This document shows positions 28,124 through 37,318 of a stretch of 64,000 bases of DNA, piece after piece. A program made the translations under genes and the position numbers. The notes under the pieces were generated by a model. The model was not told the DNA's origin. It worked only from the letters and a program-made list of their open reading frames with translations, and did no database searches. Source of the DNA: Acinetobacter sp. ANC 4558 (GTDB taxonomy: Bacteria; Pseudomonadota; Gammaproteobacteria; Pseudomonadales; Moraxellaceae); NCBI RefSeq assembly GCF_002135375.1, contig NZ_NEGH01000002.1, positions 124,001 to 188,000 on the forward strand. The letters are read 5' to 3'. Positions within the stretch are counted from its first letter, which is position 1; every line of letters begins with the position of its first letter.

Positions 28124-28558
28124 ATGTCAACTGAACAATATACAGGGATTCAATATTTAACAGCAATTAAAAATGGAGAACTTCCTCATGCTCCAATGGC
28201 AACAACGATTCCAATGAGAATTGTAGAAGTTAAAACAGGATATGTTGTGTATGAAGTTACTCCTAATAATACGCATTTAAATTTACAAGGTGGTATTCAT
28301 GGTGGATTTTGTGCAACTATTCTAGATAGTGTTACAGGTGGAGCTGCACATACTATTATGGATCAAGGTGTGCAATTCGTTACAACCGAATTAAATATTA
28401 AAATGATTCGCCCTATGCAATCTGGGAAAACATATCGTGGCATCGGTCAACTGATTAATGCAGGACGAACTTTAGTCATCACTGAAGGAAAAATTGTAGA
28501 TGAAAATGATAAAATTTTTGCATATGGAACTGCAACTTTAATGATAATTCATCGTTAA
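28124..28558 (+). CDS. PaaI family hotdog thioesterase
   Basis: The 144-residue single hotdog domain carries the family motif GGIHGGFCATILDSVTGGA at about residues 60-78, with the HGG turn and the acidic residue in LDS. Such enzymes hydrolyse acyl-CoA thioesters, often aromatic or medium-chain. The best ribosome binding site in the region, GAGGAGATATAAC, sets the start at 28124. It lies next to the IclR/beta-oxidation block, but on the opposite strand from the regulator, so a shared role is possible yet unproven. Confidence 0.85.
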   Translation: MSTEQYTGIQYLTAIKNGELPHAPMATTIPMRIVEVKTGYVVYEVTPNNTHLNLQGGIHGGFCATILDSVTGGAAHTIMDQGVQFVTTELNIKMIRPMQSGKTYRGIGQLINAGRTLVITEGKIVDENDKIFAYGTATLMIIHR

Positions 28559-28713
28559 TATTTATGCTCTAGCCTATTAATTCAATCGAATAATATTATT
28601 ATTTTACTGACTAAATACAAATATTATATTTTTATGTCTAAGTTATTTAATCCATTTTATTTATTGACAAAATAGAATGGATTTAAAATTACTATTGACG
28701 TAAATAATAAATA

Positions 28714-29565
28714 TTATCCAACATCATTATTTATATTATGAACCATATGTAATAAACGTGGTGCAATATCTTCTTCCAATTTTTTGGGACTCAAAATAAA
28801 GCTAGGACCGCCACAATTAAAGACCAATAAGCCATGTTGTTCATGATAATAAGGTACTGCTACAGAGTTAACATCTTTATGCCAGTCACCTAACGAAAAA
28901 CAATAACCTTTTTCTTCATATTCTAAACATGCATGTTTTAATTTTTTCTGAATATCGTTCCATTCATCTGGTTTTTTTTCTTGAATTGCTTTCAATAAAA
29001 ACTCTTGTTCATCTTTAGGCATCGCAGCAATACATGCACGCCCCATAGAACTTAAATGAATAGGTAAATAAGTACCTACCTGACGGCGCATTGTTACATT
29101 TCCTTTACCTTGTACAACATCAAGATAAATCATGTTCAGCCGATCTCGTTTTGCCATCGCAACAGCTGCACCCGCATAGTCTGCTAGTTCTTTCATATAG
29201 GGATGAGCAACCGAGCGAATAGAAACATTTGAGAGCATTGAATATCCAAATGCCAATACACCGACAGACAATTGATATTTCGTTGAATTCGGAACCTGTT
29301 TTAAATAACCCAAACGCGACAATGTATAAGTTAAACGTGTAATTGTGGGTTTTGGTAATCCAGTCATCAAAGATAACTCTTGATTTCCCAAATGTTGTTG
29401 CTTAGGTGTAAAACAGCGTAATAATTCTAATCCACGTGCTAAGGCCGTAATATATTGACGATCATTTTCATCTTGCATATCTGCAATAGGATGTAAAAGC
29501 TCATGTCTTAAAGGAGCAATTAATTCTTCCTCTTGCTTTTGATTTGTTAAATCATTCATCGTCAT
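28714..29565 (-). CDS. IclR family transcriptional regulator
   Basis: The 283-residue protein has an N-terminal extension of about 40 residues, a winged helix-turn-helix (about 40-105, with LGNQELSLMTGLPKPTITRL as the HTH) and a C-terminal effector-binding domain (about 115-280). Its layout is like PcaU/PobR of Acinetobacter, which control aromatic-acid genes. It sits immediately downstream, in the same direction, of a CoA-transferase/beta-oxidation operon but has its own promoter region with a TTTCGC-N3-GCGGAA site. It is the likely regulator of the flanking operons and of itself. AGGCTATTA precedes the ATG. Confidence 0.9.
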   Translation of the reverse strand: MTMNDLTNQKQEEELIAPLRHELLHPIADMQDENDRQYITALARGLELLRCFTPKQQHLGNQELSLMTGLPKPTITRLTYTLSRLGYLKQVPNSTKYQLSVGVLAFGYSMLSNVSIRSVAHPYMKELADYAGAAVAMAKRDRLNMIYLDVVQGKGNVTMRRQVGTYLPIHLSSMGRACIAAMPKDEQEFLLKAIQEKKPDEWNDIQKKLKHACLEYEEKGYCFSLGDWHKDVNSVAVPYYHEQHGLLVFNCGGPSFILSPKKLEEDIAPRLLHMVHNINNDVG

Positions 29566-29592
29566 TAATAGCCTAAAACTTTTGTATTCATA

Positions 29593-29607
29593 TTTCGCAT
29601 AGCGGAA
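29593..29607. promoter_or_regulatory. Candidate IclR operator, regulator promoter
   Basis: TTTCGC-ATA-GCGGAA is a near-palindrome 28 bases upstream of the regulator start. Two more copies are at 34455-34469 and 34607-34621, next to the operons the regulator probably controls. Confidence 0.55.
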
Positions 29608-29698
29608 TTATAATATATTTTTTATATAAATAGCAAAAAGCGACTCAATAAGAATGGCTTTTTGCTATATTGCATTGCTTTTTTACTTAAATGATCAA

Positions 29699-30916
29699 TT
29701 AAGAAATAATGCCTTGTGCTCTCAACGCTAAAATTCTTTCAGCATCAATAATATCTGCCAAAATTTCATCCGTATGCTCTCCTAACATTGGTGGAGCCTT
29801 TTTATATTGCACAGGGGTACGAGAAAACTTCATTGGTGAACCAATGACTTTTAATTTCTCTTTTTGTGGATGAGGCATTTCAATTAAAAGATTGCGTGCT
29901 TTTACTTGTGGTTCTTCAAACGCTTGTTCCAAGTTATTGATTAAACCCACAGGGACTTTTACTGCATGAATAGCATTCACCCAGTGCTTTGCTGTATTAG
30001 TCAAAAAATAGTGCGATAAAATGTCAACAATTTCTTGACGATGTTGAATACGTAAAGCATTGGTTGCAAATCTTGGATCGTCTAATAATTCAGCACGCTG
30101 AATCGCATGGCACATTGCAGTAAATTGCTTATCATTTCCACACGCAATAATAAAATCTTGATCTGATGCACTAAACACCTGATAAGGCACAATATTAGCA
30201 TGAGCATTTCCATAACGCTGAGGTACTTTACCTGATGCTAAATAGTTCATGCCTTGATTCGCCATGATTGCAACTTGCACATCAAGTAATGCCATATCAA
30301 TATATTGCCCCAAACCACTGACCGTTCTATTGAGCAAAGCAGCCTGAATGGCAACTGTCGAATATAATCCTGTGGTTATATCTGCAACGGCCACACCTAC
30401 CTTTTGTGGCCCACCACCAGGTAAATCATCCTTTTCACCTGTCACAGACATTAAACCACCCATGCCTTGTACAATAAAGTCATAGCCAGGTTCTTCTGCA
30501 CGAGGGCCAGTCTGACCAAAACCAGTAATTGAGCAATAAACCAATCGCGGATTAATTTCATTCAAGCTTTCATAGTCTAAACCGTATTTCTTTAACGAGC
30601 CTGCTTTATAGTTCTCAATTAAAACATCCGATTTAGCCGCTAAAGCACGAACTAACTCTTGTCCTTCTGCTGTTGAAATATCAATTGCAATTGACATTTT
30701 ATTACGGTTGGTAGACTGGTAATAAGCAGCCTCTTTGGTGTCTTCACCTGCATCATTTTTCATCCATGGTGGACCCCACATACGGGTATCGTCACCAGTT
30801 TGGGGACGTTCCACTTTAATCACTTCAGCGCCTAAATCTGCAAGAATTTGACCACACCATGGTCCTGCCAATACGCGACTTAAATCAAGTACGCGAATAC
30901 CCTCTAATGCACCCAT
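29699..30916 (-). CDS. CaiB/BaiF family CoA transferase
   Basis: The 405-residue class III CoA transferase has the N-terminal GIRVLDLSRVLAGPWCGQILADLGA and VIKVERPQTGDDTR signatures. The catalytic Asp lies in the GYDFIVQGMGGLM region. It would exchange CoA between an acyl-CoA donor and a carboxylic acid, activating the substrate for the beta-oxidation enzymes of the same operon. The start at 30916 has GGGAAGA upstream and lies 13 bases after the thiolase stop. The substrate is not known. Relatives act on glutarate, formate/oxalate, carnitine and aromatic acids. Confidence 0.9.
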   Translation of the reverse strand: MGALEGIRVLDLSRVLAGPWCGQILADLGAEVIKVERPQTGDDTRMWGPPWMKNDAGEDTKEAAYYQSTNRNKMSIAIDISTAEGQELVRALAAKSDVLIENYKAGSLKKYGLDYESLNEINPRLVYCSITGFGQTGPRAEEPGYDFIVQGMGGLMSVTGEKDDLPGGGPQKVGVAVADITTGLYSTVAIQAALLNRTVSGLGQYIDMALLDVQVAIMANQGMNYLASGKVPQRYGNAHANIVPYQVFSASDQDFIIACGNDKQFTAMCHAIQRAELLDDPRFATNALRIQHRQEIVDILSHYFLTNTAKHWVNAIHAVKVPVGLINNLEQAFEEPQVKARNLLIEMPHPQKEKLKVIGSPMKFSRTPVQYKKAPPMLGEHTDEILADIIDAERILALRAQGIIS

Positions 30917-30929
30917 GTATTCTTCCCAC

Positions 30930-32132
30930 TTACACTCTTTCAATAACCATTGCGAGACCTTGTCCCACACCAATACATAAGCTAATTACGGCATATTTTT
31001 TACCACGACGTTGCAACTCTCGTGCTGTTGTTAATGCTAAACGCGCACCAGAAGCTCCCAATGGATGACCGACTGAAATTGCACCACCATTTGGATTCAC
31101 GCGTGGATCATCAAGCGAAATATCTAAACCTTTTAAACAAGATAAAACCTGAGATGCAAATGCTTCATTGATCTCAATAATATCCATATCATCTAAGGTT
31201 AAATTTGCACGTTTTAATGCTAATTTAATCGCTTCAATTGGACCTGCCCCCATAATACGTGGTTCGACACCAGCCGCACCTGAAGACAAAATTTTTGCAA
31301 TCGGTTTAAACCCTAATGTTTGTTCTGCTTGTGCAGAGCCAATTAATAATGCAACTGCACCGTCATTTACACCCGACGCATTTCCAGCAGTGACTACACC
31401 ATTTTCAAATAATGGCTTTAATTTTTGTAATGCTTCTACTGTTGATGATGGACGTGGATGTTCATCTAAGGTGATTAATTTAGGGGGTAATTTATGACCT
31501 TGAGCAATCTCAATCCCAACAATTTCACCTTCAAAAAAGCCATCTTGTTTTGCAGCTTCATATTTTGCTTGAGATGCCGCAGCAAATTGATCAGCTTCTT
31601 CACGGTGAATGCCATATTCAACTGCAACGTTATCACCCGTTTTTGGCATGGTGTCATCGCCAAAGTTTTTCTCTATGAGTGGGTTGGGAAATCGTGCACC
31701 AATTGTGGTATCAAAGACTTTAAAATCTCGACTAAATGCTTTTTCTGATTTTGCAAAAACAAAAGGTGCTCGAGACATAGATTCAACACCTCCTGCGATA
31801 AAGATTTCTCCTTCACCACAGCTAATTGCTCTTGCTGCATCAATCACTGCTGCTAAACCCGACGCACATAAACGGTTTACAGTTTGTGCTGGAGTTTTTA
31901 CATCTAAGCCTGCCAATAAAACGGCATGACGTGCGACGTTACGACTATCTTCACCTGCTTGGTTGGTATTACCTAAAATAACATCATCATAAATATTATT
32001 AGGTAATTGATGTTTTTCAACCAATGCTTTAATGACATGTGCTGCTAAATTATCTGGACGTATCGTTGCCAACTCACCTGCATGGCGACCAAATGGTGTA
32101 CGTATACCATCATAAATATATGCATTTAACAT
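30930..32132 (-). CDS. Acetyl-CoA acyltransferase (thiolase)
   Basis: The 400-residue enzyme carries the nucleophile motif NRLCASGLAA (Cys about residue 90) and the C-terminal NEAFA, GGAISVGHPLGASGAR and CIGVGQG motifs, with the second active Cys. It cleaves 3-oxoacyl-CoA. The sequence is closest in style to the PcaF/PaaJ 3-oxoadipyl-CoA group, which would fit a dicarboxylate or aromatic substrate. AAGGAG precedes the ATG at 32132. Longer in-frame starts run into the preceding gene and are rejected. Confidence 0.93.
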   Translation of the reverse strand: MLNAYIYDGIRTPFGRHAGELATIRPDNLAAHVIKALVEKHQLPNNIYDDVILGNTNQAGEDSRNVARHAVLLAGLDVKTPAQTVNRLCASGLAAVIDAARAISCGEGEIFIAGGVESMSRAPFVFAKSEKAFSRDFKVFDTTIGARFPNPLIEKNFGDDTMPKTGDNVAVEYGIHREEADQFAAASQAKYEAAKQDGFFEGEIVGIEIAQGHKLPPKLITLDEHPRPSSTVEALQKLKPLFENGVVTAGNASGVNDGAVALLIGSAQAEQTLGFKPIAKILSSGAAGVEPRIMGAGPIEAIKLALKRANLTLDDMDIIEINEAFASQVLSCLKGLDISLDDPRVNPNGGAISVGHPLGASGARLALTTARELQRRGKKYAVISLCIGVGQGLAMVIERV

Positions 32133-32143
32133 GGAAAAACTCC

Positions 32144-33661
32144 TTAAATAGTAGCTATGTGAAGCAGAGGAAGATTTAAACGTGCACGACGTGATAACCA
32201 AGGACTTGGACGATAACGCTGATCTCCAGTATTGGCATAGATTCGTTCTAAAATAAGTAATATGCGCTGACTACCGAGTAAATCTCCCCATGAAATTGGT
32301 CCTTGAGGATAACCTAGACCCAATTTCACCGCTTGATCAATATCCGAAGCTGCTGCAATTTGTTGTTGTGCAATGTCACAAGCTAAATTGATGACCATTG
32401 CTAAAACACGCTGTGAAACAAAACCGATACTCTCTGCAATAACAGAAACACCATGATCATTTTTTGCAAAAATAGCATGTGCCTGATCAATGTATGATTT
32501 GTCAGTGACAATAGAAGGCATCAGCGTCCGATGCTTACTAAAATCTGTCAACATATCAATATTAACTGATCGTGTTGCATCTACACCGAAACGTAGTGCT
32601 GCCGTTGTTGTATCTTCACCATATGTTGCTAAAAGTATTAAACTTTCTGAGTGCGGATGTTCTGCGGTATCGAGTGTAAATTGTTGTTCATTTAAATAAT
32701 CACGCAAAATTTGTGCATCTTGCTCTTGATCTGCTTGAATCCATATCGGTTGAAAATTTGTAACCGCTGGCACAGCTTGACGTGGCAATTCATTGATTTT
32801 TTTACCATCTACATATTTATAGAAGCCCTCTCCAACTTTTCGACCCACTTTTTTTCCAGCTAACATTTGACGGGTTAATGGATGTGGGCGATAGCGATCT
32901 TCTTGATAATATTGATTAAAAATAGACTCCATCACAGGATGTGAAACATCGAGTGCTGTTAAATCAAATAATTCCAACGGCCCCATACGAAAGCCAGCAC
33001 CTTCACGTAAAATTCGATCTATTTCACTAATAGATGTAACACCCTCACCAAGTACTTTTAATGCTTCTGTACTATATGCACGTCCTGCATGGTTAACGAT
33101 AAACCCTGGTGTATCTTTTGTTCGAACACCGAAATGACCCATTCGTTTTGCAAGCTCTAGTAAATCTTGAACAACACGTTCTTCAGTAACTAATCCTGCA
33201 ATTACTTCAACAATTTTCATAAGTGGGACAGGATTAAAGAAATGAAAACCAGCAACACGCTCTGGATGCTTTAAAATTGATGCAATTGCAGTAACGGATA
33301 AGGATGATGTATTCGAAGCAAAAATTGTTTCAGTAGCAACAATACCTTCAAGTTGTGTAAATAAACGCTGCTTAATCTCTATATTTTCAATAATTGCTTC
33401 AACAACTAAATCAACCCCTGCCACTTCTTCAATATTTTCTAATACAGTGAAACGTGCAAGTGTCTCAGCGAATTGTTGTTCAGTAATTTTACCTTTTTGT
33501 TGTAATTTTTCTAAAGTTGCTTTTAATTTACTTAAACCTAATTCTGCTGCACCCGCTTTAGCATCAAATAAACGTACTTCAAGTCCTGCTTGTGCTGCAA
33601 TTTGGGCAATCCCCATTCCCATTACGCCAGTACCAATAAGCGCCATTTTTTGAATTGTCAT
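32144..33661 (-). CDS. 3-hydroxyacyl-CoA dehydrogenase, two-domain PaaH-like form
   Basis: The protein has 505 residues. It opens with a Rossmann NAD-binding motif (GTGVMGMGIAQIAA), has the family HFFNPVPLMKIVEVI segment at about 140-155, a first 3HCDH C-terminal domain (about 185-285) and a second one near the C-terminus (about 410-490). This duplicated layout is typical of PaaH-type enzymes of phenylacetate and dicarboxylate degradation. It oxidises 3-hydroxyacyl-CoA to the 3-oxo form for the thiolase 11 bases downstream. AGGAGAATAAGAC precedes the ATG. Confidence 0.93.
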   Translation of the reverse strand: MTIQKMALIGTGVMGMGIAQIAAQAGLEVRLFDAKAGAAELGLSKLKATLEKLQQKGKITEQQFAETLARFTVLENIEEVAGVDLVVEAIIENIEIKQRLFTQLEGIVATETIFASNTSSLSVTAIASILKHPERVAGFHFFNPVPLMKIVEVIAGLVTEERVVQDLLELAKRMGHFGVRTKDTPGFIVNHAGRAYSTEALKVLGEGVTSISEIDRILREGAGFRMGPLELFDLTALDVSHPVMESIFNQYYQEDRYRPHPLTRQMLAGKKVGRKVGEGFYKYVDGKKINELPRQAVPAVTNFQPIWIQADQEQDAQILRDYLNEQQFTLDTAEHPHSESLILLATYGEDTTTAALRFGVDATRSVNIDMLTDFSKHRTLMPSIVTDKSYIDQAHAIFAKNDHGVSVIAESIGFVSQRVLAMVINLACDIAQQQIAAASDIDQAVKLGLGYPQGPISWGDLLGSQRILLILERIYANTGDQRYRPSPWLSRRARLNLPLLHIATI

Positions 33662-33664
33662 GTC

Positions 33665-34444
33665 TTATTCTCCTGTGTAATTTGCAGTGCGTTTTTCAAA
33701 AAATGCATTTACACCTTCTTTTTGATCTTTAGTATCAAATAAAATTTGAAATGCTTTACGCTCAAGTGCTAAAGCACCATCAAGTGATAAATCCTGTCCT
33801 AAATTAGTCACTTCTTTAATTTGCTGAACGGCTATCGGTGAAAAACTTGCAATCGTCTTAGCTAATTCAAGTGCATGCGCAATGGTATTTTCATCTGCAA
33901 CAACTTCAGATACCAATCCCATTTGATTGGCTTCTTCAGCAGCAATAAATTTACCCGATAACACTAAATGCATGGTTTTAAATTTCCCAATCGCACGTAA
34001 TAATCGCTGCGTACCACCTGCACCTGGCATTAAGCCGAGTTTTACTTCAGGTTGACCAAATTTAGCAGACTGCCCTGCAATAATAATATCGGCATGCATC
34101 GCCAGTTCACAGCCACCGCCAAGTGCATAGCCATTCACTGCGGCAATAATTGGTTTTGAACAATCTGTAATACTTTGCCAATATTGTTCTGTATGTCGTA
34201 AATACATTTGTGCAGTTGTTGCCGTGGTAAAGTCTTTAACATCTGCACCAGCTGCAAATACCTTTTCACCACCTGTCAAAACAATACAGCGAACCTGATC
34301 ATTTATATTTAACTGTTCAAATGCTTTTGCAAGTGCTTGACGCAATGCTAAATTTAAGGCATTTCGTGCTTCTGGACGGTGTATTTCAATAATTGCTACA
34401 CCATCATCTTGAATCGTTAGTTTTAAAATTTCTGTGTTTTCCAT
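33665..34444 (-). CDS. Enoyl-CoA hydratase
   Basis: The 259-residue crotonase-fold protein shows the oxyanion-hole segment VFAAGADVKDF, ALGGGCELAMHADIIIA and KLGLMPGAGGTQRL, holding the two catalytic-region acidic positions of the family or their neighbours. It hydrates trans-2-enoyl-CoA. It is first in the four-gene operon, and the next gene begins 3 bases after its stop. A TTTCGC-N3-GCGGTA site lies 10 bases upstream of its ATG, a position where a bound regulator would block transcription or sit close to the start site. Confidence 0.92.
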   Translation of the reverse strand: MENTEILKLTIQDDGVAIIEIHRPEARNALNLALRQALAKAFEQLNINDQVRCIVLTGGEKVFAAGADVKDFTTATTAQMYLRHTEQYWQSITDCSKPIIAAVNGYALGGGCELAMHADIIIAGQSAKFGQPEVKLGLMPGAGGTQRLLRAIGKFKTMHLVLSGKFIAAEEANQMGLVSEVVADENTIAHALELAKTIASFSPIAVQQIKEVTNLGQDLSLDGALALERKAFQILFDTKDQKEGVNAFFEKRTANYTGE

Positions 34445-34454
34445 AATCTATATA

Positions 34455-34469
34455 TTTCGCAATGCGGTA
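34455..34469. promoter_or_regulatory. Candidate IclR operator, hydratase operon side
   Basis: TTTCGC-AAT-GCGGTA, the second copy of the motif, lies 10 bases upstream of the enoyl-CoA hydratase start codon. Confidence 0.55.
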
Positions 34470-34606
34470 CAAACAACACAATATACATCTTTTTTCAATC
34501 TTGTAAATTGATTAATTCAGTTACAAAAAATAATTGTAATTAATAAAACAACCTATTTAACAATAAAAAACAATAATTTATATATTTTTTTAAATTAAAA
34601 ATTAAA

Positions 34607-34621
34607 TACCGCTGTGCAAAA
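34607..34621. promoter_or_regulatory. Candidate IclR operator, acyl-CoA dehydrogenase side
   Basis: TACCGC-TGT-GCAAAA reads on the minus strand as TTTTGC-ACA-GCGGTA, the third copy of the motif. It lies about 128 bases upstream of the acyl-CoA dehydrogenase start. The 304-base divergent region between the operons therefore carries two sites about 150 bases apart. Confidence 0.5.
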
Positions 34622-34748
34622 TAAATTTTCATAACCATTGATTCTTGTTTCGCAGTTAATTAGTATCCGCTTAACTTATCAGATGGAGAACTTCATCGTT
34701 TGTAAAAAAAACGATAAGTTCGAATTGTTCTATAAATGGAGTAAAAGC

Positions 34749-35903
34749 ATGGTTCGTGACCAACAAACCCTAGACCAATTGGTTGATATGATTCGTCAAT
34801 TTGTCGAAGGAGTACTTATTCCTCACGAAGAAATCGTTGCTGAAACAGATGAAATTCCACAAGACGTTATTCAACAAATGAGAGAACTTGGTCTTTTTGG
34901 TTTAACGATTCCTGAAGCTTATGATGGTTTAGGCTTAACCATGGAAGAAGAAGTTTATATCGCTTTTGAATTAGGACGCACATCTCCAGCATTTCGATCA
35001 TTTATTGGGACAAACAATGGTATTGGGGCAGCTGGATTAATTATTGATGGAACAGAAGAACAAAAACAATATTTTCTCCCAAAACTAGCTCGTGGTGAAA
35101 TTATTGGTTCATTCTGCTTAACAGAACCAGATTCTGGTTCTGATGCTGCATCGCTTAAAACAACCGCAGTAAAAGATGGTGATGACTACATTTTAAATGG
35201 AACAAAACGGTTTATTACAAATGCGCCTCATGCAGGCGTGTTTACCGTTATGGCTCGTACAAACCCAGATATCAAAGGTTCATCTGGTATTTCCGCTTTT
35301 ATTATAAATAGTAAAACACCAGGTATCTCTTTAGGTAAACGCGATAAAAAGATGGGACAAAAAGGCGCTCATACCTCTGACGTTATTTTTGAAAATTGTC
35401 GCATTCCAGCTTCTGCATTAATTGGTGGCGTAGAAGGGGTTGGTTTTAAAACAGCAATGAAAGTGCTTGATAAAGGTCGTATTCATATTGCAGCCATTAG
35501 TGTTGGTGCCGCGACACGTATGCTAGATGATTCACTGCAATATGCTATTGAACGCAAACAATTTGGGCAACCCATTGCAAACTTTCAACTTATTCAAGGT
35601 ATGCTCGCCGATTCCAAGGCTGAAATTTATGCAGCAAGATGCATGGTTTTAGATGCTGCTCGTAGACGCGATGAAGGTCAAAATGTCAGTACAGAAGCAT
35701 CTTGCGCCAAAATGTTTGCCACTGAAATGTGTGGTCGTGTCGCAGATCGTGGTGTGCAAATTCATGGCGGTGCTGGATATATCAGTGAGTATGCAATTGA
35801 ACGTTTTTATCGCGATGTTCGTTTATTCCGTTTGTATGAAGGTACTACTCAAATTCAACAAGTCATTATTGCCCGCAATATGATTCGTGAAGCAACACAT
35901 TAA
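34749..35903 (+). CDS. Acyl-CoA dehydrogenase
   Basis: The 384-residue flavoprotein carries the FAD/substrate signature FCLTEPDSGSDAASLKTTA and the C-terminal ERKQFGQPIANFQLIQ. The catalytic Glu is in LYEGTTQIQQ. It introduces the 2,3 double bond into an acyl-CoA and hands electrons to ETF. The start at 34749 is preceded by GGAGTAAAAGC, and longer in-frame starts lack a ribosome binding site. It is divergent from the hydratase/dehydrogenase/thiolase operon, and I infer that it does the first oxidation of the same pathway. A medium-chain or dicarboxyl-CoA substrate is likely. Confidence 0.93.
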   Translation: MVRDQQTLDQLVDMIRQFVEGVLIPHEEIVAETDEIPQDVIQQMRELGLFGLTIPEAYDGLGLTMEEEVYIAFELGRTSPAFRSFIGTNNGIGAAGLIIDGTEEQKQYFLPKLARGEIIGSFCLTEPDSGSDAASLKTTAVKDGDDYILNGTKRFITNAPHAGVFTVMARTNPDIKGSSGISAFIINSKTPGISLGKRDKKMGQKGAHTSDVIFENCRIPASALIGGVEGVGFKTAMKVLDKGRIHIAAISVGAATRMLDDSLQYAIERKQFGQPIANFQLIQGMLADSKAEIYAARCMVLDAARRRDEGQNVSTEASCAKMFATEMCGRVADRGVQIHGGAGYISEYAIERFYRDVRLFRLYEGTTQIQQVIIARNMIREATH

Positions 35904-35914
35904 ACAGTCGCTTT

Positions 35915-35954
35915 GGGGTTGAATCAGCTCCCTTTTAGATTCAACCCCTTTTTT
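35915..35954 (+). terminator. Terminator after the acyl-CoA dehydrogenase gene
   Basis: GGGGTTGAATC (35915-35925) pairs with GATTCAACCCC (35938-35948), followed by six T. The MFS gene starts 17 bases later, so transporter expression must come from readthrough or from a promoter inside this short gap. Confidence 0.85.
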
Positions 35955-35970
35955 AATTAGGTAATGGATT

Positions 35971-37209
35971 ATGGCTATCACAAACACTGTGTCGAAAATT
36001 GGGCCGCATACTTGGAAGATTGCTTTCATTTTCGCCTTCCTTGCACTCTTGGTCGATGGTGCAGATTTAATGCTCCTTTCCTACAGCTTAAACAGCATTA
36101 AAGCTGAATTCGGTTTAAGTCCTGTAGAAGCGGGCATGCTTGGAAGTTTCACACTAGCCGGTATGGCGATTGGAGGAATTGGTGGTGGTTGGGCTTGCGA
36201 CAAGTTTGGCCGCGTTCGTATTGTTGTTATCTCAATTTTAACGTTTTCTATATTAACCTGTGGTTTAGGATTCACAAATTCATTTTGGGAGTTCGGAACT
36301 TTACGCTTTTTTGCATCATTAGGTTTAGGTTCATTATATATTGCCTGTAACACGTTAATGGCAGAATATGTTCCTACAAAATACCGCACCACCATTTTAG
36401 GTACACTTCAAGCTGGATGGACGGTTGGTTATATTGTTGCTACGTTACTTGCAGGTTGGTTAATTCCAGACCACGGTTGGCGTATGCTGTTTTATGTTGC
36501 TGCAATTCCTGTAGGAATGGCTATTTTAATGTATTACATGGTACCAGAACCTGCGGTTTGGCAAGAAAATCGTTTCAAGAAAGTTGAAAAAACAGAAAAA
36601 GTTGAATCTACTTGGAAGCTTATTTTTAAAGATAAGAAGAACCGTAATATGTTCATCTTATGGGCATTAACTGCTGGATTCCTACAGTTTGGTTATTATG
36701 GGGTAAATAACTGGATGCCTACATACCTAGAAAGTGAATTAGGTATGAAATTCAAAGAAATGACTGCGTATATGGTCGGTACCTACACTGCGATGATTTT
36801 AGGTAAAGTTTTAGCTGGTTTCATGGCTGATAAACTTGGTCGTCGTTTTACCTATGCATTTGGTGCAATTGGTACAGCCATTTTCTTACCACTCATTGTA
36901 TTTTATAACTCTCCAGATAATATTCTATATTTACTCATTATTTTTGGTTTCCTTTATGGTATTCCATATGGTGTAAATGCAACCTATATGACTGAAAGCT
37001 TTGCAACCAATGTTCGTGGTACTGCGATTGGTGGCGCATATAATGTCGGTCGTCTGGGTGCAGCAATTGCTCCTGCAACGATTGGCTATTTAGCAAGTGG
37101 TGGCTCAATAGGACTAGGTTTCTTAGTGATGGGGGCAGCATATTTTATCTGTGGTGTAATTCCTGCACTATTCATCAAAGAAAAATTATATGATCCACAG
37201 AAATCTTAA
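35971..37209 (+). CDS. MFS transporter, aromatic/organic acid:H+ symporter type
   Basis: The 412-residue protein has twelve predicted membrane segments. Motif LLVDGADLMLLSYSL in the first helix and GWACDKFGRVR and GFMADKLGRRF in the two inter-helix loops match the AAHS group (PcaK, BenK, MhpT). These import benzoate-, hydroxybenzoate- or dicarboxylate-like acids with protons. The start has AGGTAATGG upstream. I infer that it brings in the substrate of the surrounding CoA-dependent pathway. Confidence 0.88.
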   Translation: MAITNTVSKIGPHTWKIAFIFAFLALLVDGADLMLLSYSLNSIKAEFGLSPVEAGMLGSFTLAGMAIGGIGGGWACDKFGRVRIVVISILTFSILTCGLGFTNSFWEFGTLRFFASLGLGSLYIACNTLMAEYVPTKYRTTILGTLQAGWTVGYIVATLLAGWLIPDHGWRMLFYVAAIPVGMAILMYYMVPEPAVWQENRFKKVEKTEKVESTWKLIFKDKKNRNMFILWALTAGFLQFGYYGVNNWMPTYLESELGMKFKEMTAYMVGTYTAMILGKVLAGFMADKLGRRFTYAFGAIGTAIFLPLIVFYNSPDNILYLLIIFGFLYGIPYGVNATYMTESFATNVRGTAIGGAYNVGRLGAAIAPATIGYLASGGSIGLGFLVMGAAYFICGVIPALFIKEKLYDPQKS

Positions 37210-37223
37210 AGATCGATATATAT

Positions 37224-37247
37224 AAAAGCCTCTTCGGAGGCTTTTTT
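37224..37247 (+). terminator. Terminator of the MFS gene
   Basis: AAAAGCCTC (37224-37232) pairs with GAGGCTTTT (37237-37245) around a TTCG tetraloop and is followed by T residues. Confidence 0.9.
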
Positions 37248-37318
37248 AATGACATGAATGCTTTTGTCTGATATAAAAAAATGATAATATACCGCCAAGC
37301 GAAATTAAGTTTTACATT

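Noticed and set aside
30859..32132. Several open frames on the plus strand inside the thiolase and CoA transferase genes
   Set aside because: They are antisense shadows of two clearly recognised enzymes with intact motifs.
34638..34748. Longer N-terminus of the acyl-CoA dehydrogenase
   Set aside because: The family starts near MVRDQQ at 34749, where GGAG is well placed. The extension is not like any family member.
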